DNA of 64,000 bases. It comes from Arthrobacter crusticola. Its GTDB lineage: Bacteria; Actinomycetota; Actinomycetes; Actinomycetales; Micrococcaceae. Where the stretch lies: positions 1 through 64,000 of the forward strand of contig NZ_SMTK01000003.1 in the NCBI RefSeq assembly GCF_004357995.1. Reading direction: 5' to 3'. Each line of letters opens with the position of its first letter. Position 1 is the first letter of the stretch. A model generated the notes under the pieces. The model ran no database searches, was not told where the DNA came from, and saw only the letters and a list, made by a program, of their open reading frames with translations. The position numbers were made by a program, and so were the translations under genes. This document shows positions 11,549 to 19,782 of this stretch, piece after piece.

Positions 11549-11583
11549 GATAGAACGTTATCGTCATGATAGACATTTGTTAA
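11549..11583 (-). promoter_or_regulatory. Predicted promoter and dyad for the amino-acid importer operon
   Basis: Read on the minus strand, TTAACA (11578-11583) and TAACGT (11555-11560) are separated by 17 nt, a good -35/-10 arrangement, giving a leader of about 58 nt before the binding-protein start. A dyad GATA...TATC (11549-11562) covers the -10 element, and GTTAAC lies at the -35. This is the natural place for the divergent DauR-type regulator to bind. Confidence 0.5.
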
Positions 11584-11674
11584 CACAATTGACGCCCCGC
11601 GTTTCGCAGAATCTCAGATGGTGGACTGGGAGGATGTCCTCGTACGATGTGCCCACCGGATGGAGAGCGAGCGG

Positions 11675-12433
11675 ATGAGGACTGCCATGACAACGACGGG
11701 CGCCACGCAGGTCGACCCCGGGCGGGTCCTGCGCCCCGAATTCGGACCCTTCCTCGCCATCATGGACTTTCTCGGCGCCCTCCTGGGGCCCCGCAGCGAG
11801 ATCGTGCTGCACGACACCAGTGACCTGTCCCGATCAGTGGTCGCCCTGACGAATGGTCATGTCAGCGGTAGGGCGGTCGGCGCCCCGGCCACCGACCTGG
11901 TGTTGAAAGTGCTGCGCAATCATGAGGGTCACGGTGCGGACTACCTCGCGAACTACCTCGCCGAATCCACCGCCGGCCGCCGCTTCCGGTCCTCGACCTT
12001 TTTCATCCGTGATGCCGAACGGTCGGTGATTGGGATGCTGTGCATCAATATCGACGACACGGCTCTTGTGGCGGCGCGTGATGCGCTGGCAGCGACCACC
12101 GCGACCGTCGACATCACCAAGGATTCCGAACCGGCCGGAACCGAGGAGCTGCCGGACGCCGACCTTCTGGCAGCCCTCCCGGTCCGACGCGTCATGGAGC
12201 GCCTCAGCACCAGCGTCGACGACCTCACCCTCGACAGCATCAGCCGCATAGTGAGCGCGCAGAACGTCTCACCGCTGCGGATGACGGCCGAAGAGAAGAT
12301 CGCCGTGGTGGGTGACCTCGACCGGGCAGGCGTTTTCCTCCTGAAGGGCGCCGTCGCACGCGCGGCGCTGGTTCTCGAGGTATCCGAGCCGACTGTCTAC
12401 CGGTACCTCCGCGCGGTGAGGCAGGGTGCTTGA
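11675..12433 (+). CDS. DauR/YheO-type transcriptional regulator (PAS-like domain plus HTH)
   Basis: The protein (252 aa from this start) has an N-terminal YheO/PAS-like domain (SEIVLHDTSDLSRSVVALTNGH, then GADYLANYL and RSSTFFIRD) and a C-terminal helix-turn-helix ending VSEPTVYRYLRAVRQ. The reading frame extends up to 19 codons further, but GGAGAG about 7 nt before the ATG at 11675 favours this start. DauR of Pseudomonas represses D-arginine catabolic genes; family members usually control adjacent amino-acid or imine metabolism. It is divergent from the importer/aminotransferase/RidA operon, its probable target. Confidence 0.85.
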   Translation: MRTAMTTTGATQVDPGRVLRPEFGPFLAIMDFLGALLGPRSEIVLHDTSDLSRSVVALTNGHVSGRAVGAPATDLVLKVLRNHEGHGADYLANYLAESTAGRRFRSSTFFIRDAERSVIGMLCINIDDTALVAARDALAATTATVDITKDSEPAGTEELPDADLLAALPVRRVMERLSTSVDDLTLDSISRIVSAQNVSPLRMTAEEKIAVVGDLDRAGVFLLKGAVARAALVLEVSEPTVYRYLRAVRQGA

Positions 12434-12521
12434 TCGATGAGGGCGCTGCGACCCGGCACGTGGGGCGCGGAGCGGTGGCGGTGGCCGATCGGCGTCCGGG
12501 GGTCCGGTCCGGGGTGTCGCA

Positions 12522-13373
12522 GTGAGCGGTGATGCTCCCGCTGAGCACTGGTCCCGCTATGCCTCACCCCGGATCGCCCTGCGACAGTTCCTGCTCGCCT
12601 GCCACGGAGCAGGCGAGCAAGTCGGACACGTGCCGCCCTTCACCCGCAGAAGGCTCCCCAGCCACGGCCTCGTGTACATCTCGAAGGGTCGTGGGACCTA
12701 CATCGAATACCATCCACGCAGGATCGAGGTACCTGTGGAGGCGCCGGCGGTCATCTGGCTTGTCCCGGGCGTGGAACACGGGTATGGCCCGGATCCGGGC
12801 GGGTGGAGCGAGCACTGGATCCTGTTCACCGGGCAGTCGTTCGCCGCGTTCGAAGAGCTCGGGCTCGGCAGCCGGCACCGGCCGGTGCTCCCGCTGTTCC
12901 AGCTCATCGAAACGGAGGCTCTCTTCGGCGAGCTCCGTGGATTCGTGGAGACGGTCGGGGCGCGGTCCGAGATCGCCGCATCGCTCGCCATCCAGCGATT
13001 TCTGCTCGCCGTCCTGCATGCCGTGGGCGACCGGGATGGCACCGAGGATCGGTCGTCCCTGGTTGATTCCATCGCCCGGGACGCCACCCGACCCATGTCA
13101 GTACCGGAGCGGGCCCGGGCACTCGGGGTTTCGGTGCGGGAACTTGGCGACGCCGTAAAGGCCGCCACCGGCCTTACCCTCAACGACTTCGTGATCGAGG
13201 TGCGGCTGGCGAAAGCCCAGGCCCTGCTGGCCGAAACCCGGCTCGATGTCGGCAGGATCGCCAGCAGCGTCGGGTACGGCGATCCGGCATACTTCTCGCG
13301 GATTTTTACCCGGCGGATCGGCATGTCCCCCACCGTCTTCCGTGCACAGCAATCTAGAAACAGCGTGGGCTAA
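12522..13373 (+). CDS. AraC-family transcriptional regulator
   Basis: This 283-aa protein has an N-terminal cupin-like AraC ligand domain (SKGRGTYIEYHPRR, VIWLVPGVEHGYGP) and two C-terminal helix-turn-helix units: one at about 195-220 and one at 235-275 (LDVGRIASSVGYGDPAYFSR, then the FTRRIGMSPTVFR end), the standard AraC pattern. GTG start. It sits directly upstream of the PhyH/propeller/GH4/kinase genes on the same strand, so it probably activates them in response to a sugar or sugar-like compound; that link is inferred from position. Confidence 0.9.
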   Translation: MSGDAPAEHWSRYASPRIALRQFLLACHGAGEQVGHVPPFTRRRLPSHGLVYISKGRGTYIEYHPRRIEVPVEAPAVIWLVPGVEHGYGPDPGGWSEHWILFTGQSFAAFEELGLGSRHRPVLPLFQLIETEALFGELRGFVETVGARSEIAASLAIQRFLLAVLHAVGDRDGTEDRSSLVDSIARDATRPMSVPERARALGVSVRELGDAVKAATGLTLNDFVIEVRLAKAQALLAETRLDVGRIASSVGYGDPAYFSRIFTRRIGMSPTVFRAQQSRNSVG

Positions 13374-13412
13374 ACTCCAAACCCATCTCAACGGATGCAA
13401 AAATCCAAGAAT

Positions 13413-13428
13413 TAGACGGAAAAGTCTA
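13413..13428. promoter_or_regulatory. Inverted repeat at the start codon of the dioxygenase gene
   Basis: TAGAC (13413-13417) and GTCTA (13424-13428) form a 5-bp dyad separated by GGAAAA; its right arm touches the ATG at 13428. The region is markedly AT-richer than its surroundings. It could be an operator or a small mRNA hairpin at the translation start; no strong ribosome-binding site precedes this ATG. Confidence 0.35.
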
Positions 13429-14315
13429 TGGAGAATAATCCAGATTCCGTCAATTGTGGATTTATGTTCACCTCAAACGGATACACCCTCGATGATTCGC
13501 CGGCCCGGCTCGGGTGGATCGAACCGGTCCCGGACTCCATCCGCCACGACAAGGATGCGCTGTGGACGAGGCTCCGGCGCGACGGGTACCTGTACCTGCC
13601 GCAGCAGCTCGATCCGGACCTGGTGAACAGCTTCCGCGAGTACTACTTCACCATGCTGTCCGACACCGGCCTCGTTGAGCGCGGAACGAACCCTGCCGTC
13701 GGAGTCGGCGCTGCCGGCGAGCTCGATCGAGCGATGATCCGTGACGTGCTCTTCAACGGCATCGTGCCCGGCCAGCGGTACGAGGCGCTGACCACGCACC
13801 CCGATATCAAGGGCTGGTTTGAGTGGTTCCTGGGCGACGGGGTTCACCTCCATAAGCGCAAAATCATCCGCCACATCCGCCCGGGGGAGTCGGGCATCGG
13901 AACCGCGACGCAGGCCCACTACGACCTGGTGTACCTGCGCGAGGGGAGCGAGCGGGTTCTCTCGATGTGGATTCCGCTCGGGGATTGCCCGGCCGAACAG
14001 GGCGGCCTCACCTACCTGGAAGGCAGCCATCACTGGGCGATGGCCGATGAGCGTGACCGGGGGGACCGGCGTCCTGCGGCCTCCATCACCGCCGACCTGC
14101 CGGGACTTGCAGACAAACATGACTCCCGCTGGCTGATGGCGAATTACAAGGCCGGCGACGTCATGGTCCACTCCTCCTACGTCGTTCACGCAAGCACCGA
14201 CAACGTGGACCTGCAGAACCGCGTGCGGCTGTCCACCGACATCCGTTATCAGCGGGCATCGGAGCCGATCGACTGGCGCTGGCAGGAGCACTGGAACGAG
14301 GATGACGGACTGTGA
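13428..14315 (+). CDS. Phytanoyl-CoA dioxygenase (PhyH)-family Fe(II)/2-oxoglutarate oxygenase
   Basis: This 295-aa protein has the double-stranded beta-helix iron facial triad: His164 and Asp166 in AHYDLVY and a distal His254 in VVHASTDN, with Arg265/Arg267 (NRVRLSTD) placed to bind 2-oxoglutarate. PhyH enzymes hydroxylate carbon next to carbonyl or amide groups, or small metabolites. The substrate is unknown; the absence of CoA-metabolism genes nearby argues against an acyl-CoA substrate. The next gene overlaps it by 4 nt, so the two products are made together. Confidence 0.87.
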   Translation: MENNPDSVNCGFMFTSNGYTLDDSPARLGWIEPVPDSIRHDKDALWTRLRRDGYLYLPQQLDPDLVNSFREYYFTMLSDTGLVERGTNPAVGVGAAGELDRAMIRDVLFNGIVPGQRYEALTTHPDIKGWFEWFLGDGVHLHKRKIIRHIRPGESGIGTATQAHYDLVYLREGSERVLSMWIPLGDCPAEQGGLTYLEGSHHWAMADERDRGDRRPAASITADLPGLADKHDSRWLMANYKAGDVMVHSSYVVHASTDNVDLQNRVRLSTDIRYQRASEPIDWRWQEHWNEDDGL

Positions 14316-15382
14316 GGGCGCCAGCCGGATCAGCCGGAGGCACCGGCATCGACTCCACAACTCCGGTGGCCGGCCGGTGGAACGCGGAAGCGCCATCCGC
14401 CGCGGTCGACGTCGAGTTGGGCGGTCGGCGGTATCGCTGGACCGAATACACAACCCATCCGACGCCGACCCGGGCGTGGTCGCACCACGGAGTCGTCGTC
14501 GGCCCCGACGGCGAGGGCTTCATCGTCGCCTCTCCGGACGGACGCGCCCTTGTCCACCTGAACCGGGGAACCGCCCGGCGTTCGGAGGATCTCGACGTCA
14601 CCGAATGCCACGGCATGAGCGTGGACGCGTTCGATTCCACCTACTCCATCTGGATCGCAGACAACGGCCACAAGTACGGTTACCGCGATCGTGGCAATGA
14701 CCTCGAGACCGACCGCCCCGGTCAGGTCATCCGCACGGACCAATCGGGACGGGTTCTTCAGAGACTGGATTCCCGCCAGCTTCCCGCCCGGGCGATGGGG
14801 TGGCGGCCGACGGGAGTGACGAGCGAAGCCCGGGAACAGGGCGGGCGGGTGTGGGTCGCCGACGGGTACGGACGAAGCTTCGTTCACTGTTTTTCCCGGG
14901 AAGGAAACCTGCTCTGGAGCTCGGACGGGCGCGACAGCGGGACGGCCTTTAATTCCCCGCACGGAATACTTCTCGACACGCGCCCGGTCGTTCCGGAACT
15001 GCTCATCGCCGACCGGGGAAACAAGCGGATCGTCGTGCTCAGTACGGACGGGACGTTCCTGCGGACGTTCGGCGCGGGGAGTCTGACGAGCCCCTCGGGC
15101 TTCGCCATCCACGGCAACCTGCTGTGGGTGACCGAGCTGTTCGGCGCGATCGTCGCCTTTGACGGTCACGACCGCCTGGCAGCCGTGCTGGGGTCCGGGC
15201 TCCAATCGAGCGAGGACGGCTGGCCCAATGCCCTGGACGGCGAGGTCGTTGAACGCCCACGGCTCGAAGCCGGCACGTTCCGCAGTCCTCATGGAATCGC
15301 GGTCAACGATTCAGGCAGCATTGCCGTGTCGGAATGGGTGATCGGTGGGCGGCTGATTCTGCTCACCCCTGTGCAGGAGTGA
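14312..15382 (+). CDS. Six-bladed NHL-type beta-propeller, similar to peptidyl-hydroxyglycine alpha-amidating lyase
   Basis: This 356-aa protein has repeating NHL-like blades: HGMSVD, VWVADGYGRS, SPHGILL, LLIADRGNKRIVVLS, SPSGFAI, SPHGIAV. The ADGYGRS and SPHG...ADRGNKRI order resembles the PAL domain of peptide-amidating enzyme, a propeller lyase that cleaves N-dealkylated hydroxyglycine; His100, His217 and His327 occupy equivalent blade positions that bind zinc in PAL. No signal peptide is evident, unlike eukaryotic PAL. GTG start overlaps the dioxygenase stop. A lyase role acting on the dioxygenase product is a hypothesis; a non-enzymatic binding propeller is possible. Confidence 0.75.
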   Translation: MRAPAGSAGGTGIDSTTPVAGRWNAEAPSAAVDVELGGRRYRWTEYTTHPTPTRAWSHHGVVVGPDGEGFIVASPDGRALVHLNRGTARRSEDLDVTECHGMSVDAFDSTYSIWIADNGHKYGYRDRGNDLETDRPGQVIRTDQSGRVLQRLDSRQLPARAMGWRPTGVTSEAREQGGRVWVADGYGRSFVHCFSREGNLLWSSDGRDSGTAFNSPHGILLDTRPVVPELLIADRGNKRIVVLSTDGTFLRTFGAGSLTSPSGFAIHGNLLWVTELFGAIVAFDGHDRLAAVLGSGLQSSEDGWPNALDGEVVERPRLEAGTFRSPHGIAVNDSGSIAVSEWVIGGRLILLTPVQE

Positions 15383-15458
15383 AGAAACCGCCGAGCCGTG
15401 CCTGCCTGGAGCGTCGGCTAGACTCCTGAATCGGGCTGCCTCCGCAGGATTACCATCC

Positions 15459-15484
15459 GATGATCATGCGATGGAGCGATCATC
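15459..15484. promoter_or_regulatory. Inverted repeat upstream of the GH4 gene
   Basis: GATGATC (15459-15465) and GATCATC (15478-15484) form a perfect 7-bp inverted repeat with a 12-nt spacer in the 144-nt gap before the GH4 gene. A possible -10 element TAGACT lies at 15419-15424. The repeat may be an operator for a promoter internal to the locus. Confidence 0.35.
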
Positions 15485-15526
15485 CCCGGCCCGAAGACGA
15501 GCTGGTTCAATAAGGAGCGGTTGAAG

Positions 15527-16783
15527 ATGAGAATGACGGTCGTCGGCGGGGGCTCAACCTATACGCCCGAACTGATCGACGGCATATCGCGGCTTCGGGA
15601 ATCGCTATCGATCGACGAAGTGGTGCTGACCGACCCAGCCGCCGAACGACTGGAACTGGTGGCCGGGTTGGCCCGCCGGATCCTCGCTCGAGGGGGCCAC
15701 CCGGCCAGGGTGACCGCAACCACCGACCTCGATGCCGCTGTAACGGGTGCCGACGTTGTCCTGATCCAGCTGCGCGTCGGAGGGCAGGCGGCCCGGATCG
15801 GCGACGAAACCTGGCCCCTCGACTGCGGCTGTCTTGGACAGGAGACCACGGGTGCGGGAGGCCTCGCGAAGGCACTTCGCACGGTTCCCGTGGTGCTCGA
15901 CGTCGCGGACAGGGTGCGCCGGCTTGCGGCACCGGGTGCATGGATCGTCGATTTCACCAACCCTGTGGGCATCGTGACGCGCGCCCTGCTCGACGCGGGC
16001 CACCGCGCCGTCGGGCTCTGCAACGTGGCCATCGGGCTGCAGCGATACTTCGCGCGGCTGCTCGAGGTTGCCCCCGAGCGCGTCGAGCTGGACCACGTCG
16101 GCCTGAACCACCTGACCTGGGAGCGGGCGGTGCGCCTCGACGGCGTGGACCAGCTGCCTCGGCTCCTCGATCGCCATGCGGCCGACATCGCAGGGCATCT
16201 TCACCTCCCCGAGAGCGTCCTGACCCGCCTCGGTTCCATCCCGTCCTACTACCTCCGCTACTTCTATCAGCACGATGCCGTGGTTGAGGAGCAGCGCAGG
16301 GAACCCTCCCGCGGGCAGCGGGTGGCGGACATTGAAGAGCAGCTCCTGCGGATGTATGCGGACGAGACGCTGGATGAGAAGCCCGCGCTGCTGTCCGAAC
16401 GCGGTGGGGCGTTCTACTCCGAGGCGGCCATCAACCTGGTCGCCTCACTGATGAGCGACCGCGGCGATGTCCAGGTGGTCAATGTCCGCAATGAAGGAAC
16501 CTTCCCGTTCCTCCCGGCGGAGGCCGTCATCGAGGTGCCCGGGACGGTCACTTCCGGGGCGGTGGCCCCGGTGAAGGTGGAACCGGTGGATCCGCTGTAT
16601 GCCGGACTGATTTCCCACGTGTCGGCCTACGAGGAACTGGCACTGGATGCCGCGCTGCGGGGCGGGCGGGACCGCGTCTTCCGCGCCCTGCTCGCCCACC
16701 CGCTTGTGGGGCAGATCAACCTCGCCGATCAGCTGACCGACCGGTTGCTCAGCGCGAACCGGCAGCACCTGGCCTGGGCATGA
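15527..16783 (+). CDS. Glycoside hydrolase family 4 (6-phospho-beta-glucosidase-like)
   Basis: This 418-aa protein shows the GH4 NAD-binding start VVGGGSTYTPELIDG, the LGQETTGAGG loop, TNPVGIVT (Asn145), and metal-ligand Cys165 (GLCNVAIG) and His195 (VGLNHLTW). GH4 enzymes use NAD and Mn(II) in an oxidation-elimination mechanism on alpha- or beta-glycosides, often 6-phosphorylated. ATG at 15527 is chosen over TTG at 15521 because AAGGAG lies 9 nt upstream. The stop overlaps the kinase start by 4 nt, so the kinase may supply the phosphorylated substrate. No PTS genes are nearby. Confidence 0.92.
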   Translation: MRMTVVGGGSTYTPELIDGISRLRESLSIDEVVLTDPAAERLELVAGLARRILARGGHPARVTATTDLDAAVTGADVVLIQLRVGGQAARIGDETWPLDCGCLGQETTGAGGLAKALRTVPVVLDVADRVRRLAAPGAWIVDFTNPVGIVTRALLDAGHRAVGLCNVAIGLQRYFARLLEVAPERVELDHVGLNHLTWERAVRLDGVDQLPRLLDRHAADIAGHLHLPESVLTRLGSIPSYYLRYFYQHDAVVEEQRREPSRGQRVADIEEQLLRMYADETLDEKPALLSERGGAFYSEAAINLVASLMSDRGDVQVVNVRNEGTFPFLPAEAVIEVPGTVTSGAVAPVKVEPVDPLYAGLISHVSAYEELALDAALRGGRDRVFRALLAHPLVGQINLADQLTDRLLSANRQHLAWA

Positions 16784-17808
16784 TGAACGCGGCGGTGCTG
16801 GCCATCGACGGCGGCAACAGCAAGACGGATGTCGCGCTGGTGGCTCCCTCAGGGGAGGTCCTCGCGCACGTGCGGGGGCCCGGGTCCTCGCCCCACTTCC
16901 TGGGCATCGACGGCTGCGCCGATCTCCTCGACGGACTCGTCGCACGAGCCGCTGCCCAGGCCGGTTTCGAGGGAGCCGTGGGGGTGGCGGATTCCGCCGG
17001 TGCCTATCTCGCCGGAGCGGACCTGCCGGGTGAAACGGCGGAGCTGACGAAGGCCCTGACGGCCAGGGGCTGGGCACGCGAGACGGTCGTGGACAATGAC
17101 ACGTTCGCACTGCTGCGGGCCGGAACCGATGACCGTGATGCGGTGGCCGTGGTCTGCGGGGCGGGAATCAACTGTGTCGGGGTGTCGCGGGACGGACGGC
17201 AGGCGCGCTTTCCCTCACTTGGACGGATCTCCGGCGACTGGGGCGGTGGGATGCAGCTGGGCGACGAAGCCCTGTGGTGGGCGGCGCGGGCGGTCGACGG
17301 CAGGGGCGAGCCCACTGCCTTGGTTCACCTCATCGCCGAACGGTTTCAGGCCGACTCGCTCGAGGACGTGATCGAGGGCCTCCACTACGGCCGGCTGCAC
17401 ACCGGCGACCTGAGGATGCTGGCGCCGGTGGTGTTGCAGGCGGCCTCGGAAGGGGACGCCATCGCCGTCCGGATTGTCGAGCGGCAGGCGGAGGAAGTGG
17501 TCGTCCTCGTCCTTGCCTCGCTGCGGCGGCTGGAGCTGCTGGAAAAGCCCACCACCGTGGTCCTCGGAGGAGGGGTGCTCACCAGCGGGAACGACCTCCT
17601 TCACGCCGGGATCCGCCGTGGTCTTCGGGACACCGCGCCGCTGGCCGCTGCGCACACCACCGGGTCGGCGCCGATTGTGGGCGCCGCCCTGCTGGGCCTG
17701 GACCGCCTCGGGGCCAACCGGGAAGGCGAGAGCCGCCTGCGGGCATCCTTCGCGCAGATTCTCTCGGAGACAGACCCACGTGGACCCGTCGGATCGGCGG
17801 CCCACTGA
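16780..17808 (+). CDS. BadF/BadG/BcrA/BcrD-family ATPase, N-acetylglucosamine kinase-like
   Basis: This 342-aa ASKHA-fold protein has phosphate-1 loop DGGNSKTD (residues 10-17), a second phosphate loop VCGAGINCVG, GDWGGGMQLGDEAL, and the adenosine motif VVLGGGVL. This layout is that of GlcNAc/glucosamine kinases rather than 2-hydroxyacyl-CoA dehydratase activators, which carry iron-sulfur Cys residues not seen here. It probably phosphorylates an amino sugar or glucoside for GH4, encoded immediately upstream with a 4-nt overlap. Confidence 0.86.
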   Translation: MMNAAVLAIDGGNSKTDVALVAPSGEVLAHVRGPGSSPHFLGIDGCADLLDGLVARAAAQAGFEGAVGVADSAGAYLAGADLPGETAELTKALTARGWARETVVDNDTFALLRAGTDDRDAVAVVCGAGINCVGVSRDGRQARFPSLGRISGDWGGGMQLGDEALWWAARAVDGRGEPTALVHLIAERFQADSLEDVIEGLHYGRLHTGDLRMLAPVVLQAASEGDAIAVRIVERQAEEVVVLVLASLRRLELLEKPTTVVLGGGVLTSGNDLLHAGIRRGLRDTAPLAAAHTTGSAPIVGAALLGLDRLGANREGESRLRASFAQILSETDPRGPVGSAAH

Positions 17809-17917
17809 CGCCTGCTGCGCGTCGCCCGCGCCGCGCCGGTGACGGGCCGGTGGAGGGCCACGCCGCGCAGCGGGTGGCCCGGGACTCCGCCGGGCACCCC
17901 GTGGCATGGAGGGCAGA

Positions 17918-17945
17918 AGGACCCCGGAACGGTGCCCGGGGTCCT
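17918..17945. terminator. Bidirectional terminator between kinase and OsmC genes
   Basis: AGGACCCCGG (17918-17927) and CCGGGGTCCT (17936-17945) form a perfect 10-bp stem with an 8-nt loop, between converging genes ending at 17808 and 17965. Confidence 0.85.
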
Positions 17946-17964
17946 CCTGTTCGGCTCTGTGCCG

Positions 17965-18396
17965 TCAGCCGTGCAGGGTGGCTGTCAGCGAGATGTCCTT
18001 GACGGCGGCAAGGGCCTGCGAGACCGGGCAGCCCTCCTTGGCGGCCTGGGCAAGGCGCTGGAAATCCTCCTCCGAGATTCCAGGCACGGTGGCGTCGAGC
18101 GTGAGCCGGATCGCCGTGATCCCGGTGCCGGGCTGGAAGTCGACCTCCGCCTTGGTTGCCACGCGCTCGGGGGTCTTACCTTCCTCGCCCAGGGCGTGGC
18201 TGAAGGCCATCGAGAAGCATGCCGAGTGGGCTGCGGCGATAAGCTCCTCAGGGCTCGTCTTGCCCTCGGACTGCTCGGCGCGTGCCTTCCAGGTGACGTC
18301 GTAGGTGCCGATGCCGGAGGAATCGAGGGTGACCTGTCCCGAGCCTGAGGCGAGATCGCCACTCCAGATGGTGTGGGCTGTGCGAACGGTAGCCAT
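17965..18396 (-). CDS. OsmC/Ohr-family peroxiredoxin
   Basis: This 143-aa protein has the two active-site cysteines of the family, Cys60 in AHSACFSMA and Cys123 in GCPVSQAL, and the SPEELIAAAHSACF helix typical of OsmC. It reduces organic hydroperoxides in the cytosol with thiol cofactors. AAGGAG precedes the ATG. It stands alone between a strong terminator and an upstream metallo-hydrolase on the same strand. Confidence 0.93.
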   Translation of the reverse strand: MATVRTAHTIWSGDLASGSGQVTLDSSGIGTYDVTWKARAEQSEGKTSPEELIAAAHSACFSMAFSHALGEEGKTPERVATKAEVDFQPGTGITAIRLTLDATVPGISEEDFQRLAQAAKEGCPVSQALAAVKDISLTATLHG

Positions 18397-18528
18397 GGTT
18401 CTCCTTGCTGTTGGACGGACACGTCGATTCGTGTCCGCGACTGCATTCCCTATCCTAGGGAGCGCGACTCGGATGTGTGCCTGACCTCCGCCAGGCCAAG
18501 GTCGACGCCGCCCGGTTCCGGGATGTCG

Positions 18529-19314
18529 TCACAGCAAGGTACGGAGGTACTCCAGCTGGGCTGCCACCGAGCTCTCTGCCGCCCGCCGCACCGAGGGGTC
18601 AGCATCGGCGTAGACGGCGTCAGCGATCTGTCCTACCCCCGCCTCCGGTCCGAGGCGCGTTACGGCGGAGCGGATCTGCGCGAGGCGGTCCAGGCGGTGC
18701 GCGCGGTAGGCGCGCACGACGGAGTCGAGTGCCGGCAGGACCGGGCCGTGGGCTGGCAGCACGGTGGCCGGTCCGAGCAGTCCGAGCCGGTTCAGTGAGG
18801 AAAGGTAATCACCGAGGCGGCCATCGGGATGGTCGAGCATCGTCGTTCCGCGGCCCAGAATGGTGTCGCCGGTGAGGACCGATCCCGCCGGGCCGTCGAA
18901 AGGAAGGTGGAAACAGACCGAATCCGAGGTGTGGCCGGGCGTGGCCACCACCCGCATCTCCGTTCCGGCAACCAGGAGGACCTCGCCGTCCCCCAGCGGC
19001 TGTGCCTCGATGCAATGCTTCGGGTCGGCGGCCCGGACCGGCGCTCCCGTCAGTTCGTGCAGGCGCGCTGCCCCGGCAGTGTGATCGGCGTGGCGGTGCG
19101 TGATCAGGATCAGTTCCACGGGGCCGGCGGCAAGCACCTCGAGGTGCTGCTCGTCCAGCGGGCCGGGATCCACCACGGCCGCTCCCGCGCTGCCGTCAGC
19201 ACCTATCAGATACGAGTTGGTTCCCTCGAGGCTCATCGGTCCGGGATTGGGAGCAAGCCGGAATCGAGTCAGAGCGGTCGAGGTGACCCATACGGAGGAA
19301 TCTGCGGCTGCCAC
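18529..19314 (-). CDS. Metallo-beta-lactamase-fold hydrolase (LACTB2-like)
   Basis: This 261-aa protein has the metal motif THRHADH (His73, His75, Asp77, His78), then TPGHTSDSVCFH and the GDTILGRG aspartate, and a C-terminal helical winged domain. The NPGPMSLEGTNSYLIG opening is characteristic of the LACTB2/Rv3677c-like branch, thought to include hydrolases or ribonucleases. Substrate unknown. A degraded permease fragment lies just upstream. Confidence 0.88.
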   Translation of the reverse strand: MAAADSSVWVTSTALTRFRLAPNPGPMSLEGTNSYLIGADGSAGAAVVDPGPLDEQHLEVLAAGPVELILITHRHADHTAGAARLHELTGAPVRAADPKHCIEAQPLGDGEVLLVAGTEMRVVATPGHTSDSVCFHLPFDGPAGSVLTGDTILGRGTTMLDHPDGRLGDYLSSLNRLGLLGPATVLPAHGPVLPALDSVVRAYRAHRLDRLAQIRSAVTRLGPEAGVGQIADAVYADADPSVRRAAESSVAAQLEYLRTLL

Positions 19315-19318
19315 CCAT

Positions 19319-19559
19319 TCATCGTTGCATCGATCCCGCCGGCCTCCTAGGACGGAAGAGTTCCCATGCCGCGGTGTCCCTCAGGCCCCGCAGTGCTGCG
19401 GCGGGTTCGATGCGCATCGCCTTGCGGGCGGGGAAGCCACCGGCGACCGGTCCTACGAGCGCCGAGGAATGCCCCACCGCCGGCGACGAGCGGGTCGATA
19501 ACGGGTGGCCACTGCTGGGAGAGCGCGATGGCGAGCACCACAAATGGGTCGGTCAGGGC
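19319..19559 (-). pseudogene. Frameshifted C-terminal remnant of an FtsX/MacB-type ABC permease
   Basis: Two minus-strand frames join to give the usual end of an FtsX-domain permease. The first reads FVVLAIALSQQWPPVIDP; after a one-base shift near 19480-19500 the second reads ALVGPVAGGFPARKAM and then RIEPAAALRGL, which corresponds to the G(L/F)xPAR-A-R-x-P-AL ending of MacB-like permeases. Neither frame alone makes a sensible protein, and no start, first TM segment or partner ATPase remains. It is therefore a decayed fragment. The rest of 19560-19782 shows nothing recognisable. Confidence 0.6.
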
Positions 19560-19782
19560 CTTGATTGTGCTGGGCGTCATCCTGCTCATGCAGCAGATCG
19601 GAAGCTGACAAAGTCCCTTGACCGGCTGCAACTCGGTCTGATCAGGGCATAGTCTGGAAGGGCGTGCTGCGCCTGTCCGGAAGAGTCTTTACTCCACACC
19701 TCGAGACAGATCGGGCCGGTTCCTCGCCGGGATCCGATACAAGGCCGCCTGGCGTCCGGAACCTCCGACCAAGGGAACCACC

